Of a DNA stretch of 64,000 nt, positions 26,305 through 36,288 are shown one piece after another. Source of the stretch: Devosia oryziradicis. GTDB lineage: Bacteria; Pseudomonadota; Alphaproteobacteria; Rhizobiales; Devosiaceae. Position numbers and translations under genes: made by a program. The notes beneath the pieces were generated by a model. That model saw nothing but the letters and a program-made list of their open reading frames with translations. It was not told where the DNA came from and ran no database searches. Position 1 is the first letter of the stretch. Every line of letters starts with the position of its first letter. The stretch spans positions 2,267,001 to 2,331,000 of the forward strand of contig NZ_CP068047.1 in assembly GCF_016698645.1 (NCBI RefSeq), given 5' to 3'.

Positions 26305-27746
26305 CTGCGGCGGCTATGCTTGACGATCTCGATGCTGTGCGTGCGGATCTTCTTGCGCAGCGTGTTGCGGTTGAGGCCGAGCAGGTCCGCTGCTTTGATC
26401 TGGTTGCCACCACAGGCATTGATCGCCATGGCGATCAACGGCGCCTCCACTCGGTCGATCACGCGCTGGTAGAGGCCCGGTGGCGGCAGGTTCGGCTCAT
26501 ACTCGCGCAGAAGCTGCCCGACATGGGTTTCCACCGCCATCGACACGTCCATCGGTCCGGCAGCGCCCGCCACGGTCGGGCGCTCGGCAATGTTGAGCTC
26601 GTTCTGGACGATCTCGGCCGAAATCGATTCATCGGCATAGAGTGCCGATAGCCGGCGAACGAGGTTTTCCAGTTCGCGAACGTTGCCCGGCCAGGAGTAA
26701 TTCTGCATCAACCGAATGGCTTCAGGCGATATCGACTTGATCGGCTCGCCCTCGCGCTGTGCGACCTTGAGGAAGTGCGCCGCAAGGTCGCCCACGTCGT
26801 CGACGCGCTCGCGCAGCGGCGGCAGGCGGATGGGCACCACATTGAGGCGGTAGTAGAGATCTTCGCGGAACAGGCCCTGCCGGATCATCTGGCTGAGGTC
26901 ACGGTGAGTCGCTGCGACGATGCGCACATTGGTCTTTATGGCGCTGCGACCGCCGACCATGGTGTATTCGCCCTCCTGCAACACGCGCAGCAGACGGGTC
27001 TGGGCATCCATTGGCATGTCGCCGATTTCGTCGAGGAACAGCGTACCACCCTCAGCCTGCTCGAAGCGGCCGGAGGAACGGGTGTTGGCGCCGGTAAAAG
27101 CCCCTTTCTCGTGGCCGAACAGCTCCGCCTCGATCAGGTCGCGCGGAATGGCGGCCATGTTGATGGCGACGAACGGGCCGTTACGGCGCTTGCCGAAGTC
27201 ATGCAGCGCCCGGGCCACGAGCTCCTTACCGGTGCCGCTTTCGCCGGTGATCATCACGGTGAGATCGGTCTGCATCAGCCGCGCCAAGGCGCGATAGATG
27301 TCCTGCATCGCCGTCGAGCGACCCACCAGCGGCATGGTTTCGCCCGGCTCTTCGGCCTTGCGCTCGGCATTGGTAGGCTTCTTAGCATCGGCCAGCGCCC
27401 GCGCCACCACCGAGAGCACCTCGGTGATGTCAAACGGCTTGGGCAGGTATTCGTAGGCGCCAACTTCCGAGGCGCGAATAGCCGTCATGAATGTATTCTG
27501 AGCGCTCATCACGATCATCGGCAGATCGGGACGCAGCTTCTTGATCTTTGGCATTACCTCGAAGGCATTGCCGTCGGGCATGGCCACGTCGGTGATGAGG
27601 ATATCGCCCTCCCCCCGGCTAACCCAGTTCCACATGGTCGAAATGTTGCCTGTGGGCCGGACTTCGTATCCAGCGCGCGTCAGGGCCTGGTTGAGCACCA
27701 TGCGGATCGCGGCGTCATCATCGGCGAGCAGGACGACATGGCTCAT
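26301..27746 (-). CDS. ntrC: Nitrogen regulation response regulator NtrC
   Basis: 481-residue sigma-54 activator of nitrogen-limitation genes. Receiver domain with Asp53 as phospho-acceptor; AAA+ domain with complete GESGTGKE Walker A, GAFTGA loop and [13 protein letters not shown]alker B; C-terminal Fis-type DNA-binding helix-turn-helix ([21 protein letters not shown]). Four-base overlap with ntrB upstream. In most rhizobia ntrY would follow directly; here a 3.5-kb block on the other strand intervenes. Confidence 0.97.
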   Translation of the reverse strand: MSHVVLLADDDAAIRMVLNQALTRAGYEVRPTGNISTMWNWVSRGEGDILITDVAMPDGNAFEVMPKIKKLRPDLPMIVMSAQNTFMTAIRASEVGAYEYLPKPFDITEVLSVVARALADAKKPTNAERKAEEPGETMPLVGRSTAMQDIYRALARLMQTDLTVMITGESGTGKELVARALHDFGKRRNGPFVAINMAAIPRDLIEAELFGHEKGAFTGANTRSSGRFEQAEGGTLFLDEIGDMPMDAQTRLLRVLQEGEYTMVGGRSAIKTNVRIVAATHRDLSQMIRQGLFREDLYYRLNVVPIRLPPLRERVDDVGDLAAHFLKVAQREGEPIKSISPEAIRLMQNYSWPGNVRELENLVRRLSALYADESISAEIVQNELNIAERPTVAGAAGPMDVSMAVETHVGQLLREYEPNLPPPGLYQRVIDRVEAPLIAMAINACGGNQIKAADLLGLNRNTLRKKIRTHSIEIVKHSRRS

Positions 27747-28882
27747 TTGGCCGGTTCCTCATCAAGTGGTGCCTGGAATGCCCCGCTCGCAACGGGAAGC
27801 AATATTCTGAACTTGGTCCGGCCTGGCCGGCTGTCGCAGTCGATGACGCCGCCATGGTCGCCCACGATCTTGGCCACCAGCGCCAGCCCCAGACCGGAGC
27901 CGTTCTGCTTGGTGGTGACGAACGGATCGAAGAGGAACGGCAGGATATCGGGCGGCACACCAGGGCCATTATCCTCGATGACGATCTCGAGCGGCAGCGA
28001 AATGCGCTCGGACACGCCCGTGACGCTGATGCGAATGCCGGGCCGGAACGCGGTCGAGAACTTGATCTCAGGTTTCTGTGTACGTTCAAGGGCTTCCGAG
28101 GCATTCTTCACTAAATTGAGGAATACCTGGATCAACTGGTCGCGGTTGCCATAGACCGGCGGCAGTGACGGATCGTACTCTTCCGAGAAGGCGATGCCCC
28201 GCGCCACGCCGTTGCGGGCCAGCAGCTTTACCCGATCCAGCACCACGTGGATGTTGATCGGCTCGCGCTCCATCGGCCGCTCGTCGCCAAACACTTCCAC
28301 CCGGTCGATCAGGTGGACGATGCGATCGGTTTCCTCACGGATCAACCGGGCCAGCGGGATTTCGTCGTTGTTGACTGTCTGCTCCAGCAGTTGCGCTGCG
28401 CCACGGATGCCAGAGAGCGGGTTCTTGATCTCGTGGGCCAGCATGGAGGCCAGGCCCGTCACAGAGCGTGCCGCGCCGCGTGACACCATCTGCCGGTCAA
28501 TCTTGTCGGCCATGGTGCGTTCCTGGATCAGCAGCGCTACCCGGCCGTCATTGTCCGATAGCGGACTGGCGAAAACATCCGCGATCCGTTCGTCGCCAAA
28601 GCGCGAGGAGCCGATGCGCACGCGATACTCGGTCATGGGTGCGCGACGCGCGGCAACGGTTTCGACCAGGCTGATGATTGGCGAGCCGAAGGCAATCAGG
28701 TCATCGAGCCGCTGACGGGTCAGCACGCTCAGCGACGCGCCAAAGAAGGCTTCAGCCGCGTAGTTGACGAAGGCGATCTGGCGGTCTTCTGCGCAAACGA
28801 TGATCGGCTGCGGCAGCGCCTGCAGTACCGCCGTTGACGGAACAGGGCTGACGGCGGGCGCCGCTGCCTCAATGGCGCTCAT
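27743..28882 (-). CDS. ntrB: Nitrogen regulation sensor histidine kinase NtrB
   Basis: 379-residue cytoplasmic kinase/phosphatase for NtrC, normally controlled by PII protein. N-terminal PAS domain ([26 protein letters not shown]), phospho-acceptor His in [22 protein letters not shown] box ([13 protein letters not shown]), G boxes ([19 protein letters not shown]). No transmembrane segment. Overlaps dusB and ntrC by four bases at either end. Confidence 0.97.
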   Translation of the reverse strand: MSAIEAAAPAVSPVPSTAVLQALPQPIIVCAEDRQIAFVNYAAEAFFGASLSVLTRQRLDDLIAFGSPIISLVETVAARRAPMTEYRVRIGSSRFGDERIADVFASPLSDNDGRVALLIQERTMADKIDRQMVSRGAARSVTGLASMLAHEIKNPLSGIRGAAQLLEQTVNNDEIPLARLIREETDRIVHLIDRVEVFGDERPMEREPINIHVVLDRVKLLARNGVARGIAFSEEYDPSLPPVYGNRDQLIQVFLNLVKNASEALERTQKPEIKFSTAFRPGIRISVTGVSERISLPLEIVIEDNGPGVPPDILPFLFDPFVTTKQNGSGLGLALVAKIVGDHGGVIDCDSRPGRTKFRILLPVASGAFQAPLDEEPAK

Positions 28883-29880
28883 GCTGCGGCCCTTTGTTCG
28901 CTGGAGAAGATAGTGCCGATCTGACGGATGACGTCATCGGGGTCTTCACTGTTAAGGAAGGCGTTGCGGGTGGGTTTGTCGAGCACGATACCGGCGCCCT
29001 CGACGTACCAGTCGAGGTGCTTGCGCGCGGCGCGCAGGCCGACGGCGGTGCCATACTCGATCAGCATGTCCTGGTAGTGCTCTGCGACCAGTTGGGCCAG
29101 TTCCGCGCCTTGTGGAGCGATTGGAGCCGCCTGCCCCGTCAGCCCTGCCCCGATCTGGGCCACGGCCCAGGGTCGCCCCTGCGCGCCGCGGCCCAGCATC
29201 ACCGCCGCAGCGCCTGACTGCTGCAGGGCTTCGCGTGCGCTTGCCAGGTCGATGATGTCGCCATTGACCACGACCGGCACGTCCACCGCCTCGACCACGG
29301 CTCGAACCAGATCCCAGCGGGCAAAGCCCTTGTAGAACTGCTGCCGGGTACGGCCATGCACGGTGATCATCTTCACGCCGGCATCGACCGCGCGTCGCGC
29401 CATCTCCGCGGCATTGAGGCTGTCATCGTCCCAGCCCAGCCGCATCTTGACGGTCACTGGAAGTGGGGTGGCTTTCACCACCGCATCGATCAGCGTCATC
29501 GCATGGTCGGGAACCCGCATCAGCGCCGATCCGGCATAACCGTTGGTCACGCGTTTCGCGGGGCAGCCGAAATTGATGTCGATGATGTCGGCACCGGCGT
29601 CATGCGCGATGCGGGCGCCGCGGGCCATCCATTCGGCCTCACAGCCGGCGAGCTGGACCATATGAGGCAGCGTACCTGGCCGGCCGAGCTTGCGGGCCAT
29701 GTCCTGATTGCCAACTGCCAGCGCGTTGCTCGCGATCATTTCCGACACGACCATGCCGGCGCCGAAGCGCTCGGCGAGCTTGCGGAACGGGCGGTCGGTG
29801 ATTCCTGCCATCGGCGCCAGGAACGCGTTGTTGCGCACCAAGTGGTCACCGATGCTCAACTTGCAGGCATCAACAGACAC
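28879..29880 (-). CDS. dusB: tRNA-dihydrouridine synthase DusB (NifR3)
   Basis: 333-residue FMN/NADPH-dependent enzyme reducing uridines in the tRNA D-loop. Signatures: FLAPMAGITDRPFRKL, INFGCPAKRVTNGYAGSALM with the catalytic Cys, TVHGRTRQQFYKG and VVVNGDI. The dusB-ntrB-ntrC operon is the classical nifR3-ntrBC arrangement of alphaproteobacteria. The 177-base divergent gap to ispDF (29881-30057) must hold both promoters; I recognise no specific operator there. Confidence 0.96.
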   Translation of the reverse strand: MSVDACKLSIGDHLVRNNAFLAPMAGITDRPFRKLAERFGAGMVVSEMIASNALAVGNQDMARKLGRPGTLPHMVQLAGCEAEWMARGARIAHDAGADIIDINFGCPAKRVTNGYAGSALMRVPDHAMTLIDAVVKATPLPVTVKMRLGWDDDSLNAAEMARRAVDAGVKMITVHGRTRQQFYKGFARWDLVRAVVEAVDVPVVVNGDIIDLASAREALQQSGAAAVMLGRGAQGRPWAVAQIGAGLTGQAAPIAPQGAELAQLVAEHYQDMLIEYGTAVGLRAARKHLDWYVEGAGIVLDKPTRNAFLNSEDPDDVIRQIGTIFSSEQRAAA

Positions 29881-30057
29881 AAACTGCCCCAGAAATGATC
29901 ACTTTCGAAATAGTGCCCGCACAATAGCCAAAACGCCTGACAGTGCAACACCCTATGTGGTGCTCATGGCGGTGCGGCTGCCCTGCACTTGCCGCATGCT
30001 GTGGCGGGCGCTAGACCACGACCAGATGACGGTTTCAAGTCCGAGTCAGCCGGTTCC

Positions 30058-31248
30058 ATGCGCGAAAAATCCATAGCAGTCATCGTTGTGGCGGCCGGCA
30101 AGGGAAAGCGCGTCAACGCGGACGGTTCTGGTGATCCCAAGCAATACCGCCAGCTTGCTGGCAAGCCAGTGCTGGCTCGCACCATCAATGCGTTCCTGGC
30201 CCTGCCGAGCATCACGGCCATCGTGCCCGTCATCCATCCCGATCATGCGGAGCGCTATGCGACCCTGCGGCTCGCCGATGAGCGGCTGCTGGCGCCGGTT
30301 GTCGGCGCAGCCACGCGGCAGGCTTCGGTGCTCGAAGGATTGAAGGCATTGGCGCCGCTGCGGCCCGATCTCGTGCTGATACAGGACGCAGCACGTCCCT
30401 TCGCCACGACCACTGTGATAGCCAACGTTATCGCCGCGCTCGAGCGCTATGAGGGCGCCTTACCCGTTGCGCCGGTCACCGACACCATCAAGCGCTCGTT
30501 GGACGGCCAGCAGGTCAGTACTACCGAGGATCGCAACCAGCTCTTCGCCGCGCAGACGCCGCAGGGCTTTCGCTTCGGGCAAATCTTCTCGGCCCATATG
30601 CGTGCTTCGACCATTCGCCGCCAGTTTACCGACGATGCCGAGATCGCCGAATGGGCCGGCCTGCGCGTCGCCATGGTCGAGGGGGATCGCGACAATATCA
30701 AAATCACCCATCCCGAGGACTTTGCCCGGGCAGAGCGTATCATTTCCGGAGACAGGCAAATGGAAACCCGCATCGGCACCGGCTTTGACGTCCATCCGTT
30801 CGAGCCCGGCGATGCTGTCTGGCTGGGCGGCGTCCGCATTCCGCACAAGGCCAAGCTCAGGGGGCATTCGGATGCCGACGTTGCGCTGCACGCGCTGACC
30901 GACGCCATCCTGGGCGCCATTGGCGAAGGGGACATCGGGGTGCACTTCCCGCCCTCCGACATGCAGTGGCGTGGCGCCGCGTCTTCAGTCTTCCTCAAGC
31001 ATGCCGGTGACCTGGTCGCCAAAGCCGGCGGGCGCATCGTCAATCTGGACGTGACAATCGTCTGCGAAGCGCCGAGGATCGGACCGCATGTCTCAGCGAT
31101 GCAGGGGATCATCGCCGAGACACTTGGCATCGCGACCTCGAGGATCGCGATCAAGGCAACGACAAGCGAGCAGCTCGGGTTTACCGGGCGGGAGGAAGGT
31201 ATCGTGGCGATGGCGAGCGCAAGCGTAGAAGTGCCGAGGGTCGATTGA
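30058..31248 (+). CDS. ispDF: Bifunctional IspD/IspF enzyme of the MEP isoprenoid pathway
   Basis: 396-residue fusion. The N-terminal about 235 residues are MEP cytidylyltransferase (VVAAGKGKRVN nucleotide loop, QDAARPFATTTVI, FAAQTPQGFR). The C-terminal about 160 residues, from METRIGTGFDVHPFE, are 2-C-methyl-D-erythritol 2,4-cyclodiphosphate synthase (FDVHPF, LRGHSDADVALHALTDAILG, IGVHFPPSD, ATTSEQLGFTGREEG). ATG 30058 is chosen because the family start REKSIAVIVVAAGKG follows. IspDF fusions are normal in this group. The TGA overlaps the ATG of cinA. Confidence 0.96.
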   Translation: MREKSIAVIVVAAGKGKRVNADGSGDPKQYRQLAGKPVLARTINAFLALPSITAIVPVIHPDHAERYATLRLADERLLAPVVGAATRQASVLEGLKALAPLRPDLVLIQDAARPFATTTVIANVIAALERYEGALPVAPVTDTIKRSLDGQQVSTTEDRNQLFAAQTPQGFRFGQIFSAHMRASTIRRQFTDDAEIAEWAGLRVAMVEGDRDNIKITHPEDFARAERIISGDRQMETRIGTGFDVHPFEPGDAVWLGGVRIPHKAKLRGHSDADVALHALTDAILGAIGEGDIGVHFPPSDMQWRGAASSVFLKHAGDLVAKAGGRIVNLDVTIVCEAPRIGPHVSAMQGIIAETLGIATSRIAIKATTSEQLGFTGREEGIVAMASASVEVPRVD

Positions 31249-31760
31249 TGTCAGCCAGGAAAGCGGAACCGGCCCCGGTCGACGCGGGCAAGCAGATCAT
31301 CGAGATCCTCACCGAGAAAAAGCAGAGTATCGTCACCGCGGAAAGCTGCACTGGCGGCATGGTTGCCTCTGCCCTGACGGACATTCCCGGCGCATCGGCG
31401 GCCGTTTACGGGGGATACGTCACCTATGCCAATGCGGCCAAGTCCCGCATGATCCATGTCCAGGCTCGCCTGATCCGCGACTATGGCGCAGTCAGCAATC
31501 AGGTTGCCCGCGCCATGGCCGATGGTGCTCGCAACACTGCCCGGGCGGATTATGCGGTTGCCGTCACCGGCATTGCCGGCCCCGATGGTGGCAGCGAGAA
31601 GAAGCCGGTAGGCTTGGTCTATATCGCCGTGTCCTCCGAACTTGCCACGCTGGTCATCGAACACAAGTTCGGCAACCTCGGCCGGGACGAAATTCGGCGC
31701 GCAAGCGTTAGTGCGGCGCTCGACCTTGTGCTGCAGGTGCTGACCAGCGACGCGGACTAA
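31248..31760 (+). CDS. CinA-family nicotinamide-nucleotide amidohydrolase
   Basis: 170-residue stand-alone C-terminal CinA domain (PncC-type), deamidating NMN to NaMN in pyridine nucleotide salvage. Hallmarks: TAESCTGGMVASALTDIPGAS, GGYVTYANAAK and VTGIAGPDGGSEKKPVGLVY. It starts with ATG at 31248 in a TGATG overlap with the ispDF stop; an in-frame TTG one codon earlier is less likely. The N-terminal MoaB-like domain of full CinA is absent, as in E. coli YgaD. Confidence 0.93.
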   Translation: MSARKAEPAPVDAGKQIIEILTEKKQSIVTAESCTGGMVASALTDIPGASAAVYGGYVTYANAAKSRMIHVQARLIRDYGAVSNQVARAMADGARNTARADYAVAVTGIAGPDGGSEKKPVGLVYIAVSSELATLVIEHKFGNLGRDEIRRASVSAALDLVLQVLTSDAD

Positions 31761-31785
31761 GTCCTCATGACCTTCCAGCGCGAAG

Positions 31786-32229
31786 TCAGTCTCCGTAGCG
31801 CCGGTCGGCCTCGTCGACGAAAGCCTGCATAATTTCGTCTTGCTTGGCAGCAAAAGCAGGTTCGGCTACCGCTGCGATCAGCGGGTTGGAGATCTTGAAG
31901 TCGATCTCGAAGCGTACGCGGGTGCCCATGCCCTCGGGCTCGAAACTCCAGACGCTGTCGAGATAGGCGAAGGGCCCATCCACCGCCTTGGCCTTGATGG
32001 TGAGCGCCTTGTCGTCGAGGGTAACGCGGCTGGTATAAGCCTGGGTGACCGGCCCAAAGGATAGTGTCATCCGCGCCAGGCGCACGTCCGCCGCGCCGGC
32101 GGCGGGGTCGGCGCGGACTTCCATCGCCTTGCAGTTGGGAATGAAGCGCGGGTAGTCGCCGAGATCGGCGACGATGTCGTACATGCGGTTGGGTAGGTGC
32201 GGCACATGCCGCTCGAAGAAACGCTTCAT
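31786..32229 (-). CDS. Coq10/RatA-type polyketide cyclase (START-fold) protein
   Basis: 147 residues of the SRPBCC/START superfamily. The start MKRFFERHVPHLPNRMYDIVADLGDYPRFIPNC and the end FEIDFKISNPLIAAVAEPAF are typical of Coq10/RatA. It binds a hydrophobic ligand, probably ubiquinone, and supports respiration. The RatA name comes from a proposed E. coli toxin; in alphaproteobacteria the Coq10 role is more likely. ATG 32229 begins the conserved domain; an extension upstream runs into the palindromic repeat at 32253-32340. Its usual position is directly after lipA, as here. Confidence 0.9.
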   Translation of the reverse strand: MKRFFERHVPHLPNRMYDIVADLGDYPRFIPNCKAMEVRADPAAGAADVRLARMTLSFGPVTQAYTSRVTLDDKALTIKAKAVDGPFAYLDSVWSFEPEGMGTRVRFEIDFKISNPLIAAVAEPAFAAKQDEIMQAFVDEADRRYGD

Positions 32230-32252
32230 TAGTTTGGGCTCTGGAAGAAATG

Positions 32253-32340
32253 AGACCTCATGGTGAGCTTGTGGAACCACGAGGTCGGGCACATAAATCT
32301 TGCCACGACCTCGTGGTTCGACAAGCTCACCATGAGGTCT
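32253..32340. repeat. Palindromic intergenic repeat, family B
   Basis: Arms 32253-32287 and 32306-32340 (35 bases each) are reverse complements with one mismatch around an 18-base loop. The core reads CCTCATGGTGAGCTTGT.GAA followed by CCACGAGG. Sequences of this type, from memory, are frequent between genes in several alphaproteobacterial genomes. It lies in the 141-base gap between lipA and the Coq10-like gene and could form a long hairpin in their mRNA. Confidence 0.85.
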
Positions 32341-32370
32341 ACTAAATGCTCGAGGCGCTCACAACAGCGC

Positions 32371-33324
32371 CTAGTGACCCATCTTGGCCATGCGGGCGGC
32401 CTTGAGCCTGGCGAAGTCTTCGCCGGCATGGTGGGACGAACGGGTCAGCGGGCTGGACGAGACCAGCGCAAAGCCCTTGGCCGACGCCACCGTGGCATAG
32501 GACTTGAACTCGTCCGGCGTCACGAAGCGCTGCAACGGATAATGCTTCTTGGTCGGCTGCAGATACTGGCCAATGGTCAGGAAATCCACATCGGCCGAGC
32601 GCAGGTCGTCCATCAGCTGCAGCACTTCGTTCCGCTCCTCGCCGAGGCCGACCATGATGCCTGATTTGGTGAACATGGTCGGGTCGAGTTCCTTGACCTT
32701 CTGCAGCAGGCGGATGGAGTGGAAATAGCGGGCGCCCGGGCGCACCTTGAGGTACTTGGACGGCACCGTCTCGAGGTTGTGGTTGAACACGTCGGGCCTG
32801 GCGGCCACGACTATTTCCAGCGCGCCTTCCTTGCGGAGGAAGTCCGGCGTCAGGATTTCGATGGTTGTCTTGGGCGTCGCAGCACGGATGGCCAGGATGA
32901 CATCGGCAAAGTGGCGCGCCCCACCATCGGCCAGGTCGTCCCGGTCCACCGAGGTGATGACCACATGCTCGAGGCCAAGCTTGGCCACGGCGCGCGCGAC
33001 GTTCTCAGGTTCATTGGGGTCGAGCGGCCCCGGCAGGCCGGTGCGCACGTTGCAGAAGGCGCAGGCGCGCGTGCAAATCTCGCCCATGATCATCATGGTC
33101 GCGTGCTTCTTGGACCAGCACTCCCCGATATTGGGGCAGCCGGCCTCCTCGCAGACGGTGACGAGGTTGTTCTCGCGCACGATCTGCTGGGTTTCCTTGT
33201 AAACCGGAGAACCCGGCGCCTTGACGCGGATCCAGTCCGGCTTGCGCAACACCACGCTTTCGGGCCGATTGGCCTTTTCAGGGTGGCGTGGCTTGAGCGC
33301 GGAGGTGTCGATCAGAGTGACCAA
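32371..33324 (-). CDS. lipA: Lipoyl synthase
   Basis: Radical-SAM enzyme inserting two sulfurs into octanoyl groups on lipoyl domains, including those of the PDH cluster upstream. Auxiliary cluster cysteines in [13 protein letters not shown], radical-SAM CxxxCxxC in [10 protein letters not shown], and the C-terminal [13 protein letters not shown] with the serine ligand. The start is a TTG: I prefer 33324 ([16 protein letters not shown], with AGGA seven bases upstream, like other rhizobial LipA proteins) over the TTG at 33348, giving 317 residues. Confidence 0.96.
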   Translation of the reverse strand: MVTLIDTSALKPRHPEKANRPESVVLRKPDWIRVKAPGSPVYKETQQIVRENNLVTVCEEAGCPNIGECWSKKHATMMIMGEICTRACAFCNVRTGLPGPLDPNEPENVARAVAKLGLEHVVITSVDRDDLADGGARHFADVILAIRAATPKTTIEILTPDFLRKEGALEIVVAARPDVFNHNLETVPSKYLKVRPGARYFHSIRLLQKVKELDPTMFTKSGIMVGLGEERNEVLQLMDDLRSADVDFLTIGQYLQPTKKHYPLQRFVTPDEFKSYATVASAKGFALVSSSPLTRSSHHAGEDFARLKAARMAKMGH

Positions 33325-33340
33325 TGGATGTCCTGACTGT

Positions 33341-33640
33341 TTAGGCAATCAGCCGTGCCAGCAGCACGACGATGATGGCGCCGACGGTCGAGGTGACGAT
33401 CTGGCGAACCACATCGTTGCGAATTCCCAGATCAATCCGTAGCGCGGTGAACAGATACCCTCCCACGAACGAACCGATCACCCCACTCACGAGGTAAGTG
33501 ATAAGCCCGCCGCCTCCGACGACCAGGCTGGCGAGGAAGCCCGCCAAGATGCCGATTCCCAGAAAGATCAGGATCGCGCGATTATTATTGCCACCCATGG
33601 TGAAGCCCCCGCCTGTGGACTGCCGTTCCGGTAGTGCCAT
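33341..33640 (-). CDS. GlsB/YeaQ/YmgE-family small membrane protein
   Basis: 99 residues from ATG 33640 (GAGGG upstream) or 85 from ATG 33598; both starts have usable ribosome binding sites. Three Gly-rich hydrophobic helices: [40 protein letters not shown] and [20 protein letters not shown]. Members are called transglycosylase-associated proteins and are linked to acid or general stress; the enzymatic name is misleading. A small gene of this kind just upstream of lipA is common in related genomes. Confidence 0.86.
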   Translation of the reverse strand: MALPERQSTGGGFTMGGNNNRAILIFLGIGILAGFLASLVVGGGGLITYLVSGVIGSFVGGYLFTALRIDLGIRNDVVRQIVTSTVGAIIVVLLARLIA

Positions 33641-33739
33641 GCTTTGCCCTCTCAAACGCTCCACGAGATATTGCCTCTCGGCGAGCGCCCTTCAAGCCCC
33701 TACCCCCTGCCTCGACCTGATCTGCGGCCCTATGCGCAG

Positions 33740-34780
33740 TCACTGCAGAACCTCTGCGATTTCGACCCATTCGCCGTTGCGCGCGGCGGACAAGATCGTT
33801 GCCTGCACGAGAGCAAGGGAGTGAAGGTTATCCTCACCCGAGCTGAAGCGCGCCGGAATCGAGCCCGTCTCGATAACCTTGGCGATGGCCGCCAGGGTGC
33901 CGGTGCGGTCGGCAAATTCAATTGGTTCGAGGGGAAAGGGCACAGCCTCGCCATCCCGCTCGCGCAGACTCAGCCTGTCGGGGCCGGCCTTGCCCATGAA
34001 ATGGTCGCGCGAACTCCAGACGATCTCGCCCTCCGAGCAGTCCATGGTCCACTCACCCGCCCAGGGCGTCACCGGGCCGGAGCTCATCCAACTGCCGCGA
34101 TAGGAGACAATCGTCCCCTTCTCGAATTCCAGCGTTGCCACGCCAATCGGGTGGTGGCCAAACGGGCTGGCTGGCGGGTTCCAGGTGCGGCAGGAGACGC
34201 GCTTGGGATTGTCGTTCAACACCATGCGCATCAGGTCGAAATGGTGGATCGACATGTCAGCCAGGAGTGGATCAGGCATGTCCCAATAGCGGTAGCCCTG
34301 GCTGGGGGCATGGCGTCGGAACTCGATGGAAACCAGGTTTACCGGACCGAATTTCTGCGCGCCGATCAGTTCGGCCGCCGCGATCGGTGCCGGCTGAAAA
34401 CGATAGTTCTGGCTGACCATCAGCACGCGGCCATTTGCCCGCGCGAGTTCCACGAGTTCCTTGGCTTGCGCGATGGTCGAAGTGAAAGGCTTCTCAACCA
34501 GGACGTTGAAGCCCAATTCCAGGCAACGCTTGACGACAGGGTAATGCGCCTCGGTGCGCAGCGTACAAATGGCGAGGTCTGCCTCCACCCCCTGCGCAGC
34601 CTCGTCCAGGCTGCTGAAGCAGCGCTTCTCTTCGATGCCCAGTTCGGTCTGAACCCGCTTGGTGGCCTCGGGACTGCTGTCCACATAGCCAACCATGTGG
34701 ATGTTGGGAACTTTGGGGATAACTTCCTTGGTCCAGCTGAATCCCCAGTGTCCCAGGCCGACTTGGATCGCCTTGACCAT
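33740..34780 (-). CDS. Gfo/Idh/MocA-family oxidoreductase
   Basis: 346-residue NAD(P)-dependent sugar or cyclitol dehydrogenase. Start ATG 34780 with AAGGAG eight bases upstream. Rossmann start KAIQVGLGHWGFSW, then VEKPFTSTIAQAKELVELA (the EKP motif with the catalytic Lys) and a C-terminal beta-sheet domain. SIHHFDLMRM carries the usual catalytic His-Asp region. Substrate unknown. It lies between lpdA and the GlsB gene, where related genomes usually have no such gene, so it may be a local acquisition. Confidence 0.88.
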   Translation of the reverse strand: MVKAIQVGLGHWGFSWTKEVIPKVPNIHMVGYVDSSPEATKRVQTELGIEEKRCFSSLDEAAQGVEADLAICTLRTEAHYPVVKRCLELGFNVLVEKPFTSTIAQAKELVELARANGRVLMVSQNYRFQPAPIAAAELIGAQKFGPVNLVSIEFRRHAPSQGYRYWDMPDPLLADMSIHHFDLMRMVLNDNPKRVSCRTWNPPASPFGHHPIGVATLEFEKGTIVSYRGSWMSSGPVTPWAGEWTMDCSEGEIVWSSRDHFMGKAGPDRLSLRERDGEAVPFPLEPIEFADRTGTLAAIAKVIETGSIPARFSSGEDNLHSLALVQATILSAARNGEWVEIAEVLQ

Positions 34781-34818
34781 GTGGATAACTCCTTTGCGTT
34801 GTTTGCCTCGGGCCGGCG

Positions 34819-36258
34819 CTAGATGTTCAGCGCGCGACCATAGGCATCCAGAACGCTTTCCTTCATCGTTTCGCTCAGCGTCGGATGCGGGAAAATGGTG
34901 TGCATCAGGTCTTCCTCGGTGGTCTCGAGGTTCATGGCAACGACGAAACCCTGGATAAGCTCGGTCACCTCGGCGCCTACCATGTGGGCCCCCAGCAACT
35001 CGCCGGTCTTGGCATCGAAGATGGTCTTTACCAGACCATCCGGTTCGCCAAGGGCGATCGCCTTGCCGTTGCCCACGAAGGGGAAGCGGCCGACCTTGAT
35101 CTCGCGACCCGCCTCTTTGGCCTTGGCTTCCGTAAGGCCGACCGACGCGACCTGCGGCTCGCAATAGGTGCAGCCGGGAACCTTGGTCTTGTCGAGGCCG
35201 TGGACGTTCATGCCAGCGATCTTTTCGACCGTGATGACGGCCTCGTGCTCGGCCTTGTGCGCCAGCATTGGGGGACCAGCGACGTCGCCGATGGCCCAGA
35301 TGCCGGCGACGTTGGTCGCGCCATAGTGGTCGATGACGATGGCGCCGCGCTCGGTCTTGACGCCGACGGTTTCGAGGCCAAGGCCTTCGATATTGCACTG
35401 CACGCCAACAGCCGAGATCAGCCTCTCGCCGGCAATCTGCTGGCTTTTGCCATCCTTGGTCTCCACATGGGCGACGACGCCGTCCTTGGTCTTTTCGACC
35501 TTGGCGACCTTGGCATCGGTCAAGATCTTGATTCCGCGCTTCTCGAGCCGCTTGCGGGCAAGGGCGGCGATCTCGGAGTCTTCTACCGGCATGATCTGCG
35601 GCAGTAGCTCAATGATTGTCACTTCAGCGCCCATCGAGCGGTAGAAGGACGCGAACTCGACGCCTATGGCGCCAGAGCCCATCACGACCAGCGATTTGGG
35701 CATGGTGGCCGGCTTCATGGCCTCGAAGTACGTCCAGATTTTGTCGCCGTCGGGCTCAATGCCGGGGAGGACGCGCGGACGGGCCCCGGTGGCGATGATG
35801 ATGTTCTTCGCCTTGTATGTGCCTTCGCCCAGCGCATTCTTCGGCGGCGGCACCTGAGGCTGCTGGATGGCCTTCTTGGTCGGCGCCACCTTGACTTCAC
35901 CTGGCTTGGTGATGACACCCTCGCCCCAGATGATGTCGACCTTGTTCTTCTTCATCAGGAACTGGACGCCGTTGTTCATCTGCGCGGCAATGGCGCGTGA
36001 ACGCTTGACGACCCCGTCGATGTCAAAGCCGAACGTCTCGGCGGTCAGGCCGTAGTCCTTGGCGTGGCTCATGTGGCCGTAGATTTCGGCAGAGCGCAGC
36101 AGCGCCTTGGTCGGGATGCAGCCCCAGTTGGAGCAGATGCCTGCCATATGCTCACGCTCGATGATGCCCACCTTCATGCCGAGCTGCGCGCCACGGATGG
36201 CGGCAACATAGCCGCCGGGGCCGGCGCCGATGACGAGAAGGTCGTATTGGTCAGCCAT
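34819..36258 (-). CDS. lpdA: Dihydrolipoyl dehydrogenase (E3)
   Basis: 479-residue FAD enzyme reoxidising dihydrolipoamide in 2-oxo acid dehydrogenase complexes. FAD loop GAGPGGYVAAIRGAQLG; redox disulfide in CSNWGCIPTKALL (the NWGC variant of PDH-linked E3 enzymes); NAD loop GSGAIGVEFASFYR; FAD site GIWAIGDVAGPPMLAHKAEHE; C-terminal catalytic His-Glu in HPTLSETMKES. A Pro/Lys-rich insert near 125-145 (TKKAIQQPQVPPPKNALGE) is unusual next to classical LpdA. Sits at the end of the PDH cluster. Confidence 0.96.
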   Translation of the reverse strand: MADQYDLLVIGAGPGGYVAAIRGAQLGMKVGIIEREHMAGICSNWGCIPTKALLRSAEIYGHMSHAKDYGLTAETFGFDIDGVVKRSRAIAAQMNNGVQFLMKKNKVDIIWGEGVITKPGEVKVAPTKKAIQQPQVPPPKNALGEGTYKAKNIIIATGARPRVLPGIEPDGDKIWTYFEAMKPATMPKSLVVMGSGAIGVEFASFYRSMGAEVTIIELLPQIMPVEDSEIAALARKRLEKRGIKILTDAKVAKVEKTKDGVVAHVETKDGKSQQIAGERLISAVGVQCNIEGLGLETVGVKTERGAIVIDHYGATNVAGIWAIGDVAGPPMLAHKAEHEAVITVEKIAGMNVHGLDKTKVPGCTYCEPQVASVGLTEAKAKEAGREIKVGRFPFVGNGKAIALGEPDGLVKTIFDAKTGELLGAHMVGAEVTELIQGFVVAMNLETTEEDLMHTIFPHPTLSETMKESVLDAYGRALNI

Positions 36259-36288
36259 TTGGGCCTCCAGAATAGTCGAGTGAGTGGG

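Noticed and set aside
30058..31248. Frameshift-joined ispD and ispF genes
   Set aside because: A continuous IspDF fusion is the normal form in this bacterial group.
31786..32229. RatA toxin of a toxin-antitoxin system
   Set aside because: No RatB-like partner nearby; position after lipA and sequence fit the Coq10-type ubiquinone-binding protein.
34781..35398. N-terminal extension of the Gfo/Idh oxidoreductase through lpdA
   Set aside because: Out-of-frame translation of lpdA; AAGGAG before the ATG at 34780 marks the real start.
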